Assembly: GCA_001465015.1 (NCBI GenBank)
Contig: LNEO01000123.1
Span: 186,001-250,000 of the forward strand
Direction of reading: 5' to 3'
Length of the DNA stretch: 64,000 nt
Source: Deltaproteobacteria bacterium Ga0077539
Lineage (GTDB): Bacteria > Myxococcota_A > Polyangia > Polyangiales > Ga0077539
Numbering within the stretch: the stretch's first letter is position 1; every line of letters starts with the position of its first letter. The notes beneath the pieces were generated by a model, which saw only the letters and a list, made by a program, of their open reading frames with translations, ran no database searches and was not told the origin of the DNA. Positions 1-9,054 of the stretch are shown here, piece after piece. The position numbers were made by a program, and so were the translations under genes.

Positions 1-585
1 GCCGACGACCACCGCCGCGCTCACCCGCGAATCTCCTGGCCGCGTGAGCCCTCGTTGGCACGCGAAGCTCGCGAGCTCGAGGGCGCCCGAGTCCACGAAA
101 CGCGCGAGGTCCGCGATCGGAGCGCGGGGTCCCTCGCCCGGCGCCCTGCGCTCTTGCAGATACAATCGAACCACCGCCCCGTGCTCGAAGATCACGCCCG
201 CGAGCTCGGCCGCGAACAACCCGTACGCGGCGGCGAGCGACTCGGCCGCGCGGGCGTCGCTCAACGCGGATTTGCAGCGGTCGAAGGACTCTCGCAACGG
301 CCGCTCGAGCGGCGCCACGATCGCGCGCACCAGGTCCTCTTTGTCTCGGAAGTATCGGTAGAACGAGCCCTTCGCGACGCCCGCCTTCGAGACGATGTCG
401 TCGATCGTCACCGCTTCGACGCCGCGCGTGAGCATCAACGAGAGGGCAGAGCTCGCGAGGGTCGCGGCTCGGGCCTTTCGATTCGCGTCGCGCTTTCCGC
501 CCTCGGGTCCGGGGCGCTCTGTCGGCAGCACCGACGGCGCGGCTTCGACCTGCACGCGGGGGCGCCTTGACTTTCGACTCTGCAT
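1..585 (-). CDS. TetR/AcrR-family transcriptional regulator (3' end outside window)
   Basis: The frame reads from an ATG at 585 leftwards off the window edge, giving 195 visible codons with no stop. After a basic, Pro-rich N-terminal extension of about 35 residues comes a TetR DNA-binding domain: the segment VEAVTIDDIVSKAGVAKGSF followed by YRYFRDKEDLVRAIV is the classic helix-turn-helix with its Y-x-Y-F block. The rest is the helical ligand-binding region. It probably represses itself and the divergent genes from 704, because a perfect TetR-like inverted repeat lies at 598-611, only 12 bp before this start. There is little room for a Shine-Dalgarno, so the message may be nearly leaderless. 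The ligand cannot be guessed. Confidence 0.9.
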   Translation of the reverse strand, partial: MQSRKSRRPRVQVEAAPSVLPTERPGPEGGKRDANRKARAATLASSALSLMLTRGVEAVTIDDIVSKAGVAKGSFYRYFRDKEDLVRAIVAPLERPLRESFDRCKSALSDARAAESLAAAYGLFAAELAGVIFEHGAVVRLYLQERRAPGEGPRAPIADLARFVDSGALELASFACQRGLTRPGDSRVSAAVVVG

Positions 586-597
586 CGGTTGATATTA

Positions 598-611
598 TGA
601 CTGTTCAGTCA
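598..611. promoter_or_regulatory. Putative TetR operator, perfect inverted repeat
   Basis: TGACTG-TT-CAGTCA is a perfect 6-bp inverted repeat with a 2-bp centre, between a tetR-type gene and divergently transcribed enzymes. TGACTGxxCAGTCA is a common operator form in the TetR family. On the minus strand a -10-like CATAAT (595-600) abuts it, so bound repressor would block the regulator's own promoter. Binding by this particular TetR is inferred from position. Confidence 0.7.
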
Positions 612-703
612 CGATTTCGAAAGACCGGTTCGGCTGCCGCTGCGACGGCAACTTCGACAACCACCCGCCGAGCGGTCGTTCGGCGGGCATCCTGGAGCGA
701 GCG

Positions 704-1285
704 ATGATCGGATTTCCTCTGGCGCTTCTCTATTCGAACGCGGGCGAGTGGTTCATCCACAAGTACATCCTCCACGGGCTCGGCAAGAAGCGCCGCTCGT
801 TTTGGAACTTTCACTGGCACGAGCATCACTCGGTCGTGCGCAAGAGCAAGGGCCTCGACGAGGCGTACCTCGCGCCCTTGTCGCCGACGCTCAACGCCAA
901 GACCAAAGAGGTTCTGGGCGTGCTCGCCACCGCCGTCGTGCACGCGCCGCTGCTCCCCGTCGCGCCGTTCTTCACGCTCGGGGTCTGGTACTCGGCCGCG
1001 AACTACTACTACGTGCATCGCAAGTCGCACCTCGATCCCGAGTGGGCGCGCAAGGTCGTGCCCTGGCACGTCGATCATCACCTCGGCCCGGATCAGGACA
1101 AAAACTGGTGCGTCACCAAGCCCTGGTTCGACTGGGTCATGGGCACGCGCGTCCCCTACGTTGGCACCGTAAAAGAAGCGGCGGACATCGCGAAGACCCA
1201 CGCGGCGCCCGCGGTTCCTCCGCCGACGAGCTCGACCGATAGCGCTGCGGCCGATGGCCGCTTCGGCGACGCTGTCCCAGCGTGA
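704..1285 (+). CDS. Membrane fatty-acid hydroxylase / sterol-desaturase superfamily protein
   Basis: A 193-residue protein with the His-box pattern of the fatty acid hydroxylase superfamily (PF04116): HKYILH near residue 19, HWHEHH near 43-48 and HVDHH near 122-126. Such boxes hold a di-iron centre that oxidises lipid tails at the membrane. Hydrophobic segments lie at the N-terminus and around residues 65-100. The start at 704 has a GGAG six bases upstream. It is the first gene of a probable hydroxylase-SDR-GST operon and faces a TetR gene across an operator-like palindrome. The C-terminal 25 residues are low-complexity. The substrate (fatty acid, sterol or carotenoid) is not determined; its short length resembles carotenoid or fatty-acid hydroxylases more than sterol desaturases. 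Confidence 0.8.
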   Translation: MIGFPLALLYSNAGEWFIHKYILHGLGKKRRSFWNFHWHEHHSVVRKSKGLDEAYLAPLSPTLNAKTKEVLGVLATAVVHAPLLPVAPFFTLGVWYSAANYYYVHRKSHLDPEWARKVVPWHVDHHLGPDQDKNWCVTKPWFDWVMGTRVPYVGTVKEAADIAKTHAAPAVPPPTSSTDSAAADGRFGDAVPA

Positions 1286-1337
1286 TCCCCGCGCAAGCGC
1301 CTCGACAGAGAGAGAGAGTTCTCTATTCTCGCGGGCC

Positions 1338-2288
1338 GTGAGCACACAGAGCAGCTTCACCGCTGAGTCGGTCCAGTCACTCTCGGGCCGGCGGTTCATC
1401 GTCACCGGCGCAAACAGTGGAATCGGCCTCGACGCCGCGCGCATCTTCGCCAGCAAGGGCGCGCACGTCATCCTGGCCGTTCGCAGCACAGACAAGGGCG
1501 CCCGCGCCAGGGAGCAGATCCTCGCGCAACACCCAGACGCTGAGGTGCACGTGCGCGCGCTCGACCTGGCGAGCCTCGCGTCCATCAAGCGCTTCGTGGA
1601 CGAGTACCTCGAGAGCTCGCGCACGCTCGATGTCCTCGTCAACAACGCTGGCGTGATGGCGCTGCCTCGCACGCTCACGGCGGACGGCTTCGAGATGCAG
1701 CTCGGAACCAACCACCTCGGTCACTTCGCGCTCACCGCGCGGCTGTTTCCGGCGCTCGTCGCTGGCAACAAGCCGCGCGTCGTGACGGTCAGCTCGCTCG
1801 CGCACGTGCAAGGTCGCGTCAACCTCGACGATCTGCACGGCGAGAAGAGCTACCGCAAGTGGGGCGCGTATATGCAAAGCAAGCTCGCCAATTTGTTCTT
1901 CGCGTTCGAGCTCGACCGCCGCGCGCGCGCCGCGTCCATCCCGGTGATGTCACTCGCGTGTCACCCTGGTTATTCAGCGACAAACCTTCAGTTCGTCGGA
2001 CCGCAGATGGAGCAGAACTCGCTCGTCGAAGGCGTGATGCGCTTCGCGAACAGGTTCATGGCGCAACCCGCGGCGATGGGGTGCTTGCCCACCGTGTACG
2101 CGGCGGTCAGCGACGATGTCGAAGGTGGAGACTTCATCGGTCCCGACGGCGTCGGCGAGATCCGCGGCTACCCGCGCAAGGTGAAGGCTTCCGCGAGGGC
2201 GTACGACCAGATCGGCGCGCGGCGCCTCTGGGAGGCCAGCGAAGCTGCGTGCAAGCTCGTGTTCGACCCGCGCGCGGTGCGACCGTGA
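1338..2288 (+). CDS. Short-chain dehydrogenase/reductase (retinol dehydrogenase-like)
   Basis: A 316-residue classical SDR. Counting from the GTG at 1338, the cofactor-binding TGANSGIG is at residues 23-30, NNAG at 102-105, the catalytic Ser region VSS at 151-153, and the active-site YxxxK as YMQSK at 178-182. The long C-terminus and the overall pattern resemble the WW-oxidoreductase/retinol-dehydrogenase group that reduces lipophilic carbonyls with NADP(H). The frame is open further up to an ATG at 1254, but that would overlap the preceding gene by 32 bp, so the GTG at 1338 is preferred although it lacks a clear ribosome site. It is probably co-transcribed with the hydroxylase before it and the GST-like gene after it. 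Confidence 0.85.
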   Translation: MSTQSSFTAESVQSLSGRRFIVTGANSGIGLDAARIFASKGAHVILAVRSTDKGARAREQILAQHPDAEVHVRALDLASLASIKRFVDEYLESSRTLDVLVNNAGVMALPRTLTADGFEMQLGTNHLGHFALTARLFPALVAGNKPRVVTVSSLAHVQGRVNLDDLHGEKSYRKWGAYMQSKLANLFFAFELDRRARAASIPVMSLACHPGYSATNLQFVGPQMEQNSLVEGVMRFANRFMAQPAAMGCLPTVYAAVSDDVEGGDFIGPDGVGEIRGYPRKVKASARAYDQIGARRLWEASEAACKLVFDPRAVRP

Positions 2289-2314
2289 GCCGCGGGTACG
2301 ACTCGAATTCCACG

Positions 2315-3082
2315 ATGCTCTTCACCATTCCCTTCAGTCACTTCTGCGAGAAGGCGCGATGGGCGCTCGAGTACGCGGGCGTCGCGTTCGAAGAGCGCGG
2401 TCACGCGCCGGGGCTCAATCGCATCGCGACCGCCCGCTTCGGCGGCACCACCGTCCCGCTCATGGTGCGCGGCTCGATGGTGCTCTCGGACTCGACCGCC
2501 ATCGTCGCGCTGGCAGACCGCGAGGCCGCCTCGCGCGAACAGCGGCTCTTGCCCGATGAGCCTGACGCGCTCGCAGATGCGCTCGCCCTCGAAGACCGCT
2601 TCGACCGCAGGATGGGCGTCGCGTCGCGCGCCTGGGCGTATTCGTATTTTCTGCCCGAGCTCGACACGCTGTTGCCGTACGTCGTCCGCGGAATACCGCC
2701 GCTTCAAGCGGCGCTCATCAGTCGGTTTCCGGGCGCGCTCGCCGCGGTCGTCCGGCGCGGTCTGCGCATCGGTCCCACGACGCGAGCGTGGGCTCGCACA
2801 AGAATTCAAGAAGACCTGGATTTCGTCAGCGAGCGCCTCGCTGACGGACGCCGGTATCTCGTCGGAGAGCAGCTCTCGACCGCGGACCTCACGTTCGCTG
2901 CGCTCGCGGCGCCTGCGCTCTTTCCCGAAGAGTACGGAGGACCGCTCCCGCCGATCGAGGCGCTGCCCCGCGCGATGGGCGACGAGGTGAGCGCGCTTCG
3001 TGACAGCGTGGCCGGAGCGTTCGCGTTACGGATCTACCGCGACCATCGGCGCAGCAAGGCAGAGCGGGGCGCTCGACGCTGA
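2315..3082 (+). CDS. Glutathione S-transferase family protein
   Basis: A 255-residue protein with an N-terminal thioredoxin-fold GST domain (FSHFCEKARWALEYAG near residue 7, then the cis-Pro region TTVPLMV near 45 and the SDSTAIV segment near 58) and an all-helical C-terminal domain ending in the conserved LSTADLTFAAL near 200. The Ser/Cys at the helix start (SHFC) is where glutathione would be activated. The ATG at 2315 gives the usual family N-terminus; a GTG at 2285 overlapping the SDR stop codon is possible and would couple translation. It is third in the TetR-facing set, suggesting detoxification or lipid modification, but the substrate is unknown. Confidence 0.85.
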   Translation: MLFTIPFSHFCEKARWALEYAGVAFEERGHAPGLNRIATARFGGTTVPLMVRGSMVLSDSTAIVALADREAASREQRLLPDEPDALADALALEDRFDRRMGVASRAWAYSYFLPELDTLLPYVVRGIPPLQAALISRFPGALAAVVRRGLRIGPTTRAWARTRIQEDLDFVSERLADGRRYLVGEQLSTADLTFAALAAPALFPEEYGGPLPPIEALPRAMGDEVSALRDSVAGAFALRIYRDHRRSKAERGARR

Positions 3083-3152
3083 TCTTCCCTGACAATCGCC
3101 ATGCAATCGTGGCCTCGCGACGGGTGGATGCGACTTTGCAAGGTGGCTGACC

Positions 3153-4751
3153 ATGGTCGGACGTTCGAGACGAGAGCGAGTGCGCCCTTCGGGGTTCTTC
3201 GTGCTTGCTGGAGCGATGTTCACGGTGGCCCTCGAGGGCTGCGGCGCCAAGACCGGGTTGCGCGTGCCGGACCCCACGCGTGACGCGGCCACCTTCGACG
3301 TCGCAGACGTTCGAGAAGCCGGCGCGGACATCGTCGATGCAGGCCCTCCCCCGGACGTCCGGCCAACTTATCTCGGAACAGAGTTCTGGGCGGTATCGAC
3401 CACCAACTCGCAGCTCCCCGATCCAAACCCGTTCAACTTCGCGATCGCCGTCGGAAACCCGAGCACGGCCTCGGTCGACATCACGGTGACGGGCGGAGCA
3501 CTACCCGCTCCGAGGCGCTTCTCGGTGGCGCCCGGCGGCGCGCACACCGAGCGCTTGCCGTGGGTGCAGGCGCTCTCCAATCACTCGTTTCAGCTCGCAG
3601 CATGCCAGCCCGGCTGCTGCGACGCCGAGTGCTGCGAGAGCAGCGCTGGCGTGCCGAGCTCTGCGTTCGTTCGCGCCGGGGCGTACCGCGTCGAAGCGTC
3701 GAGCCCCGTGACGGTGTACCAGTTCAATCCGCTGGAGTTCGAGACGCGCAACGCCCAGGGATGCACCGCGCGGTCGTTCACCAACGACGCCTCGCTGCTG
3801 CTTCCGACGCCCGCGCTCGGGACGGACTACCTCGTCCTGGCGCACGGGACCTTCGCCGCGGGCTCGTTTGTGAGCGTCGTCGCGACCGTCGAAGAGCCGA
3901 CGCAAGTGACGATCGTCCCGTCGACGCCCGTGACGGCGAGCACGCGGGGATCGATGCCGATTCGTGCGATCGCAGCGCGCGAGACCGCGACCTTCACGTT
4001 GTCACGAGGCGACGCGCTGCAGCTCGTGTCCGACGGCGCAGGAACGGACTTCACAGGGACGACCGTGTCCGCGACGCGTCCAGTGGCGGTGTTCGCGGGC
4101 GTCGACTGCACCAACATCTCGCGCGACGGCTCGCTGGGCGCGTGCGATCACCTCGAAGAGCAGCTCTTTCCCACCAACACGTGGGGGACGCAGGTCGCCG
4201 TCAGCGCGCTCCGCGATCGCGGGCCGAGCGAGAGCTACCTCTTGCGCGTGCTTGCCTCTCGAGATGCAACGACGGTGCGCTTTACGCCTTCGTGGACGCG
4301 GCCACCGGTGACGCTCAACCGCGGGCAGCACGTCGAGTTCGAGCACCGCGCGGACTTGCTTATCGACGCGACCGCGCCGGTGTTGGTGGCGCAGTACATG
4401 GTCGGCCAGGCGGCGACGCCGGGCGCGACCACGGGCGACCCGGCGATGGTGCTCGAGGTGCCGACGAGGCAGTACCGATCGGACTATGTGTTCGTCGTTC
4501 CGGGCACGTATACGACCAGCTTTCTGCAGGCGGTCGGACCGACGGGGAGCGAGCTGTTGATCGACGGCGCGCCGTGGATGGCCTCGCGCGAGTTCGTCGA
4601 ATCCACGCAGTGGACCGTGCACCGCGGCCGCATCACACCGGGAACACACAGAATCAACTCGCGCGACGGAAGACCGTTCGGAATCAAGGTCATCGGCATC
4701 GCCCCCTACACGAGCTACATGTACCCCGGCGGACTGGACCTCGCCCGCTAG
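3153..4751 (+). CDS. IgGFc-binding-type surface lipoprotein
   Basis: A 532-residue secreted lipoprotein. The signal peptide ends in a lipobox VALEGC with Cys30 as the lipidated residue, followed by an Asp/Ala-rich tether (to about residue 65). The rest matches the IgGFc-binding-protein N-terminal domain family (PF17517), recognisable by the opening YLGTEFWAVSTTN, repeated beta-rich segments such as FNFAIAVGNPSTA and VTVYQFNP, and the closing IGIAPYTSYMYPGGLD. Such proteins are common in myxobacteria and are thought to sit on the cell surface; ligand binding in bacteria is unproven. The start at 3153 has AAGGTGG seven bases upstream. A Cys cluster (CQPGCCDAECCE, near residues 150-160) probably forms disulphides. 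It is convergent with topVIA. Confidence 0.8.
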   Translation: MVGRSRRERVRPSGFFVLAGAMFTVALEGCGAKTGLRVPDPTRDAATFDVADVREAGADIVDAGPPPDVRPTYLGTEFWAVSTTNSQLPDPNPFNFAIAVGNPSTASVDITVTGGALPAPRRFSVAPGGAHTERLPWVQALSNHSFQLAACQPGCCDAECCESSAGVPSSAFVRAGAYRVEASSPVTVYQFNPLEFETRNAQGCTARSFTNDASLLLPTPALGTDYLVLAHGTFAAGSFVSVVATVEEPTQVTIVPSTPVTASTRGSMPIRAIAARETATFTLSRGDALQLVSDGAGTDFTGTTVSATRPVAVFAGVDCTNISRDGSLGACDHLEEQLFPTNTWGTQVAVSALRDRGPSESYLLRVLASRDATTVRFTPSWTRPPVTLNRGQHVEFEHRADLLIDATAPVLVAQYMVGQAATPGATTGDPAMVLEVPTRQYRSDYVFVVPGTYTTSFLQAVGPTGSELLIDGAPWMASREFVESTQWTVHRGRITPGTHRINSRDGRPFGIKVIGIAPYTSYMYPGGLDLAR

Positions 4752-4767
4752 CGCGGCTCGCGCGCGG

Positions 4768-5901
4768 TCACACCAAGAAGTCTTTGTCCCTCAGCTTCTT
4801 CGGCACGTACTCGTTGGAGATGAAGCTCGTGTCCTTCGTGAGGAGACCGTCGAGCTCCATCTTGAACCCGTTGGAGACGAGCGCGTCGATCTCGCGCTGC
4901 CACTGTTTTTCGGCGAACCAAGGGTAGGCGCGGATCTGCTTGGCGCGCTCGAGGTCCTCTTTGCTGAGCTTGATCTGCACCGCGTTGGAGAGCGTGAACT
5001 TCTTGTAGTCCATCGCGCTCATCCCGAGGTAGCGCACGCCCGGAACGGCCATGCGCATCGACTCGTACGCCAGGTTGATCGAGCCCTGCTTGAGCACCGA
5101 GTAGATGTAGAGCCCCCACGGATCGCTGTCGACCAGCACGTAGATGGGCAGCTTGAGCTCTGTCGAGATGCGCTGCAGGAGCCGACGCGAGCCGCGCGCG
5201 GCCTGCCCTTCGGTCGTCATCAAGATGCACTTCTGGCGCTCCCAGAAGCGGTCTTCATTGAGTCGGTGCCAGATCGCTTGCTTCTCGACGACGAGGACGA
5301 ACTCCGCGTCGCAGCGGCCGAACTTGAGGGCGTCCCCTTCGCAGATCGAAGGGATGCCCCAGCCGCCGCGGCCCATGCGCCGCAGGTCGATCTCGTCGCC
5401 CGCGTCGTTGACGGTGAGCTGACCGACGACGAGTCCGCGCTTGTTCGCGAAGAGGTGGAGCTCTTCGCGGAGCGCGTCGATGGACACCTCGACGTCTTCG
5501 ATGATCGGGTCGCTCTCGGCCTGCTCGTCGAAGGTGTTCTCGCTGGTGCCGCGAAGCGTGTGCTTCGTCTTGTAATACATCTGACGAATGCTGATCGTCT
5601 TCTGCTCGGCGATCAGCTTTCGGCACTCGTTGGCGACCAAGAAGGTCTGCATGAACTTCTTGGCCATCGACACGTTGAAGAACTCACGCGACGCCTTGCG
5701 GTCGCCGAGCTCGATGATCCGTCGATCCTCGTTGAACTGCACGTTGGACAGCGCGCGGACGGGGATCTCGATGGTCGGGTTCTTTCCTGTGCGCGCCGAA
5801 ACAACGGCGTTGAGCGCCAGGCGCTGGATCTTGTCGATCGTCTCGTGGTCGCGGTTTGTGGGCGTGCCCGGCTTGCGCTCGCCGCTCTTCTCTTTGGCCA
5901 T
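4768..5901 (-). CDS. top6A: DNA topoisomerase VI subunit A (Spo11/Top6A family)
   Basis: A 377-residue subunit of the type IIB topoisomerase, which makes a transient double-strand break and passes another duplex through it. The winged-helix 5Y-CAP domain carries the catalytic tyrosine in SIRQMYY (Tyr109 or Tyr110). The Toprim fold is visible as VVEKQAI (Glu206) and LVDSDPWG (Asp258, Asp260), the acidic Mg2+ ligands. Length fits archaeal and bacterial Top6A. It lies 133 bp downstream of the B subunit and is almost surely co-transcribed with it; a GGAGAGC ribosome site precedes the ATG. Topoisomerase VI is standard in archaea and plants but patchy in bacteria, so this operon may be an old transfer. 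GC content and codon use match the neighbours. Confidence 0.93.
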   Translation of the reverse strand: MAKEKSGERKPGTPTNRDHETIDKIQRLALNAVVSARTGKNPTIEIPVRALSNVQFNEDRRIIELGDRKASREFFNVSMAKKFMQTFLVANECRKLIAEQKTISIRQMYYKTKHTLRGTSENTFDEQAESDPIIEDVEVSIDALREELHLFANKRGLVVGQLTVNDAGDEIDLRRMGRGGWGIPSICEGDALKFGRCDAEFVLVVEKQAIWHRLNEDRFWERQKCILMTTEGQAARGSRRLLQRISTELKLPIYVLVDSDPWGLYIYSVLKQGSINLAYESMRMAVPGVRYLGMSAMDYKKFTLSNAVQIKLSKEDLERAKQIRAYPWFAEKQWQREIDALVSNGFKMELDGLLTKDTSFISNEYVPKKLRDKDFLV

Positions 5902-6034
5902 GGGTGCAGCTCTCCGAATCTCGAGATCGCTTCGAGCGCTGGCTCGACGCGCCGCTGAAATCTGTGGAACGAAGTGACGAGGTGGTCCGTCTGGGACCCG
6001 TTGAATTCATGTGTCTCGGTCAGCTCGAGGCGCG

Positions 6035-8887
6035 CTAACGCCGCCCTCGGCGCGGGGCCGAACCCTTGCTCGAGCCGCTCTTCTTCTTGGCCGGCGCCTT
6101 CGCGGGCCCGGCGCTCTTGGCGCTGCGCTTGGGCTCGGGCGACTTCTTCTTTTCGGCGCCGCGTCGGGCGCTCGCGACCGGCGCTTTCACCGTTCCGACC
6201 GACTTGGTTGCGCCCGAAGAGCCCGCTGCTCGCACTGCGTTCGCGAGCCCCGCGGGAACGACGCTCTTGCCCGCGCGCATGGTCCCAGGCCGCGCAGGCT
6301 CTTCGCGACGAGCGCTCGGCGCGGGCGCGGCGCTCTTGCCGCTCGGCGGCGCGACTCGCGACGGCGCGACGGGGGCGCTCTTGGCAACGGAAGCCGGTGC
6401 GCTCTTTGTCACCGCGGTCACCGCAGGCGCAGCGCTCTTCGCCGTCGCCGCAGGCGCACTCGCCTTCGCGGTCACCGCTGGCGCTGCGCTCTTCGCGGTC
6501 GCGACGGGCGCGGCGGCCTTCGCTGCGGGCGGAGCTGCGACGGGAGCGCTCTTCGCGCTAGCCCCGGCGGGGCTCGTCGATAATGGCGCAGCCTTCGGCG
6601 CGGTCGGCTTGGGATCGGGCCCCTTGGCTTCGGGCGCGTCCTTGGTCACGGCGCCGATCTTCTTGGCCTTGATGCGCGCTTCGAGCTCGGCTTCGAGCCA
6701 CGATTGCGTCCCTGGTCGAGCCTCGACGTTGCTCGCGACCGCCGACGGGCGCGAGGCAGCAGCGGCCGTCGCCGTCGCAGGCCACTCCCCGGCCGCGCTG
6801 GGCGAAGCAACCGCAGTGGGCGCGGCGGGCGCAACGACGGCGCTCGGCGCAGCGACAGGGACCGGCGCTGGGCGCGGCGGGACACTTGATTTCGTGGGCG
6901 CAGTCTCGAGCGGCGTCGCGGCAGGCTTGGGCTCGCTGCGGTGCTCGGCGCGCTCTTCGCTCTTCGGCGCGCTCTTCGCTTCGGTCACTGCGATGGGCGC
7001 GGCGGGAACCTCGCCTTCGGCGATCTCTGCGGGCGGCGGCAGGCTCTCGCTCTTCGGCTCGAGCTCGTCGAGGTGAACGAAGCCGGCCATCGCCGAGAGA
7101 AAGTCGCCGCGCACGCGGTCGGAGCTCATGCTGGTGATCTCGCCGATCGCGACGGCGATCTCCTCGATGTACTTCTCGAAGAGGCTCTTGCGCTCGCGCT
7201 GCAGCTTGTCGGCCACTTGCGAGTTGAGATAGGTCGCGAGCTTTCGGCCGCACTCCATGAGCGCCGTGCGGATCTCGTCGACGATCTCGTCGTAGCTGGC
7301 GATGGCCTCCTTCGCTTCGTTGGTGAACGGCACCCAGACGCTCGCGAGGTGCACGAACACCGCGAGCGGACCGACGGGCAGCTCGGCGCCGCGCTGGTTG
7401 ATGCCGCCGTCTCTGGCGTACGCCTTCCAGCTGATGCGCACGACGGCCTCGGTCGTGGCGCACGCGCGCGGCTGATACAAGAGCGGAACGCGGTTGGCGA
7501 ACCGCAGCACCTCGGCGCCCTCGTCCTTGGCGAGCTCGCCTCCGTACGCGATCCCGACCTCGACGACGAACGGATTGCCTCGATACACCGCGGGCGGCCG
7601 CGTGTGCGACGCGAAGAACTCGCCCTTGAACCGTCGCTTGAGGCCCTCGACGATCAGCGTCTCGCCGATCGGCGCCACGCACGTCGCGGGCGGCGGAAGG
7701 ATCCGCACCTGCTTTCGCTCGAGCGCCGTGGTGAAGCGCTCGATGTTGCTGAGCTCGACCTTCTTGGAGGGCGTCGTCGCGTCGAAGCCCGCGCGGCGGC
7801 AGAGGTCGTCGACGAGGACCGGCGTGAGGTTCTTGCCGAGCTCTTGAATCGCGGCGACGAATTTGTCCTCGCGCTTCGAGAGCATCTTGAGCAGCTTGCC
7901 CGAGGTCGGCACGGACGCCTGCGACACCTGAATGACCCGGTGAATCGACTCGATCGCGGGCCCGTCGAGCCGCGAGGCTCGCGCGTCCACGTCCACTTCG
8001 GCCTTCTTCAAGAGCTCGGCCGCGACAGGCTCGGTGACGCGCGAGTAGTCATCCATGAGCACCTGGCGCGCCGTGCGATCGCCCGCTTCTTGAAAGCTCT
8101 TGATGAGCATCCCGAGTTCGACGCCGTACGGGTGCGGCTTGATTTCGACCGTCTCGGTCGGGAGCTGATCGCTCGCCCGAGGAAAGTGCAGCGACTCGCC
8201 CTTCGGCGGCACGTACGTGAGCTCGAGGTGCGGGTTGGCGACGACGGTCTGCTCGAGGTAGCTCGCGACCGAAGCGCGTCCGCCTCGGTAATTTCCAGAC
8301 ATTTCGATGGAGACGATCGTCCCGTGCTCTTGCTCCCAGGGCACGACCTGCTCATCGAGCACCTCGGGCGCGTTGGTCCTCGCGTCGATGCGAACCGCCA
8401 TGCGGTAGGCGGGGCGGCCCTTGCCGATCTTGGACGTGATGATGATCGGCCGACCCGTCGTGAGCTGCCCGTACATCCCAGCGGCGGAGATGCCGATGCC
8501 CTGCTGTCCGCGCGACTGCTTGAGCCGGTGAAACTTCGAGCCGTACAAGAGCTTCGCGAAGATCTTTGGGATCTGCGCCTTCACGATGCCCGGACCGTTG
8601 TCCTCGACCGTCACCCGAAAGCGACCTTCGCTCACCTCTTCGATCGTGACCTTGAGCGTCGGGAGGATCCCGGCCTCTTCACAGGCGTCGAGCGAGTTGT
8701 CGACCGCCTCTTTCACCGAGGTGAGCAGCGCCTTCTGCGGGTTGTCGAAGCCGAGCAGGTGACGGTTCTTCGTAAAGAACTCGCTCACCGAGATGTCCCG
8801 CTGCTTGGTGGCCATCGCTTCGGCCGTCGCGCGGCGCTTGGAGCCACCTTCTGGGGTCGCGTTCAGGTCGGTGCCATCGGTCGTCAT
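6035..8887 (-). CDS. top6B: DNA topoisomerase VI subunit B with long Ala/Pro/Lys-rich C-terminal tail
   Basis: The 950-residue ATPase subunit. The GHKL fold is clear: [16 protein letters not shown] (about 58-73), DNGPG (96-100), and [15 protein letters not shown] (127-141). The H2TH and transducer regions follow, ending with the helical block [17 protein letters not shown] and [15 protein letters not shown]. From about residue 605 to the end the protein is a roughly 345-residue low-complexity tail of Ala, Pro, Lys and Ser with repeated [11 protein letters not shown] units and a very basic terminus ([14 protein letters not shown]), resembling histone H1 or AlgP tails; archaeal Top6B lacks this. 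The ATG at 8887 has GGAG six bases upstream and is preferred over an in-frame start at 8929. A perfect 19-bp palindrome lies about 135 bp upstream. Confidence 0.93.
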   Translation of the reverse strand: MTTDGTDLNATPEGGSKRRATAEAMATKQRDISVSEFFTKNRHLLGFDNPQKALLTSVKEAVDNSLDACEEAGILPTLKVTIEEVSEGRFRVTVEDNGPGIVKAQIPKIFAKLLYGSKFHRLKQSRGQQGIGISAAGMYGQLTTGRPIIITSKIGKGRPAYRMAVRIDARTNAPEVLDEQVVPWEQEHGTIVSIEMSGNYRGGRASVASYLEQTVVANPHLELTYVPPKGESLHFPRASDQLPTETVEIKPHPYGVELGMLIKSFQEAGDRTARQVLMDDYSRVTEPVAAELLKKAEVDVDARASRLDGPAIESIHRVIQVSQASVPTSGKLLKMLSKREDKFVAAIQELGKNLTPVLVDDLCRRAGFDATTPSKKVELSNIERFTTALERKQVRILPPPATCVAPIGETLIVEGLKRRFKGEFFASHTRPPAVYRGNPFVVEVGIAYGGELAKDEGAEVLRFANRVPLLYQPRACATTEAVVRISWKAYARDGGINQRGAELPVGPLAVFVHLASVWVPFTNEAKEAIASYDEIVDEIRTALMECGRKLATYLNSQVADKLQRERKSLFEKYIEEIAVAIGEITSMSSDRVRGDFLSAMAGFVHLDELEPKSESLPPPAEIAEGEVPAAPIAVTEAKSAPKSEERAEHRSEPKPAATPLETAPTKSSVPPRPAPVPVAAPSAVVAPAAPTAVASPSAAGEWPATATAAAASRPSAVASNVEARPGTQSWLEAELEARIKAKKIGAVTKDAPEAKGPDPKPTAPKAAPLSTSPAGASAKSAPVAAPPAAKAAAPVATAKSAAPAVTAKASAPAATAKSAAPAVTAVTKSAPASVAKSAPVAPSRVAPPSGKSAAPAPSARREEPARPGTMRAGKSVVPAGLANAVRAAGSSGATKSVGTVKAPVASARRGAEKKKSPEPKRSAKSAGPAKAPAKKKSGSSKGSAPRRGRR

Positions 8888-9021
8888 GGTCTGCTCCGAG
8901 TAGCCCGCACCTGAATGCCCGTCAAGCATTCGACGCAGCGGACCGTCGGAGAAACACCAGAAATTTTCCGCGCGGATGAGAGAGTGCGCGCTCCCTGCGC
9001 AGCGCTGAACATAGGCTCCGT

Positions 9022-9040
9022 AGTGACATTAAATGTCACT
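9022..9040. promoter_or_regulatory. Perfect 19-bp palindrome upstream of top6B (candidate operator)
   Basis: AGTGACATT-A-AATGTCACT has 9-bp arms around one base and is one of the few AT-rich spots nearby. Read on the minus strand it contains TTTAAT, close to a -10 box, which would place a top6B transcription start about 130 nt before its ATG; no good -35 is visible. The shape suits a dimeric regulator. The regulator itself is not identifiable here. Confidence 0.5.
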
Positions 9041-9054
9041 CGTTGGCGCTTCGA

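Noticed and set aside
55-570. A 171-codon plus-strand frame at the left edge
   Set aside because: It lies opposite the TetR gene, whose helix-turn-helix is clear on the minus strand.
1254-1337. Upstream ATG start for the SDR gene
   Set aside because: It would overlap the hydroxylase by 32 bp and adds a low-complexity stretch unlike the family.
1859-2314. Long N-terminal extension of the GST frame
   Set aside because: It overlaps the SDR in another frame and is Arg-rich noise; the family N-terminus begins at 2315.
6941-8914. A 657-codon plus-strand frame opposite top6B
   Set aside because: top6B has unmistakable GHKL motifs; the opposite frame has none and is an antisense shadow.
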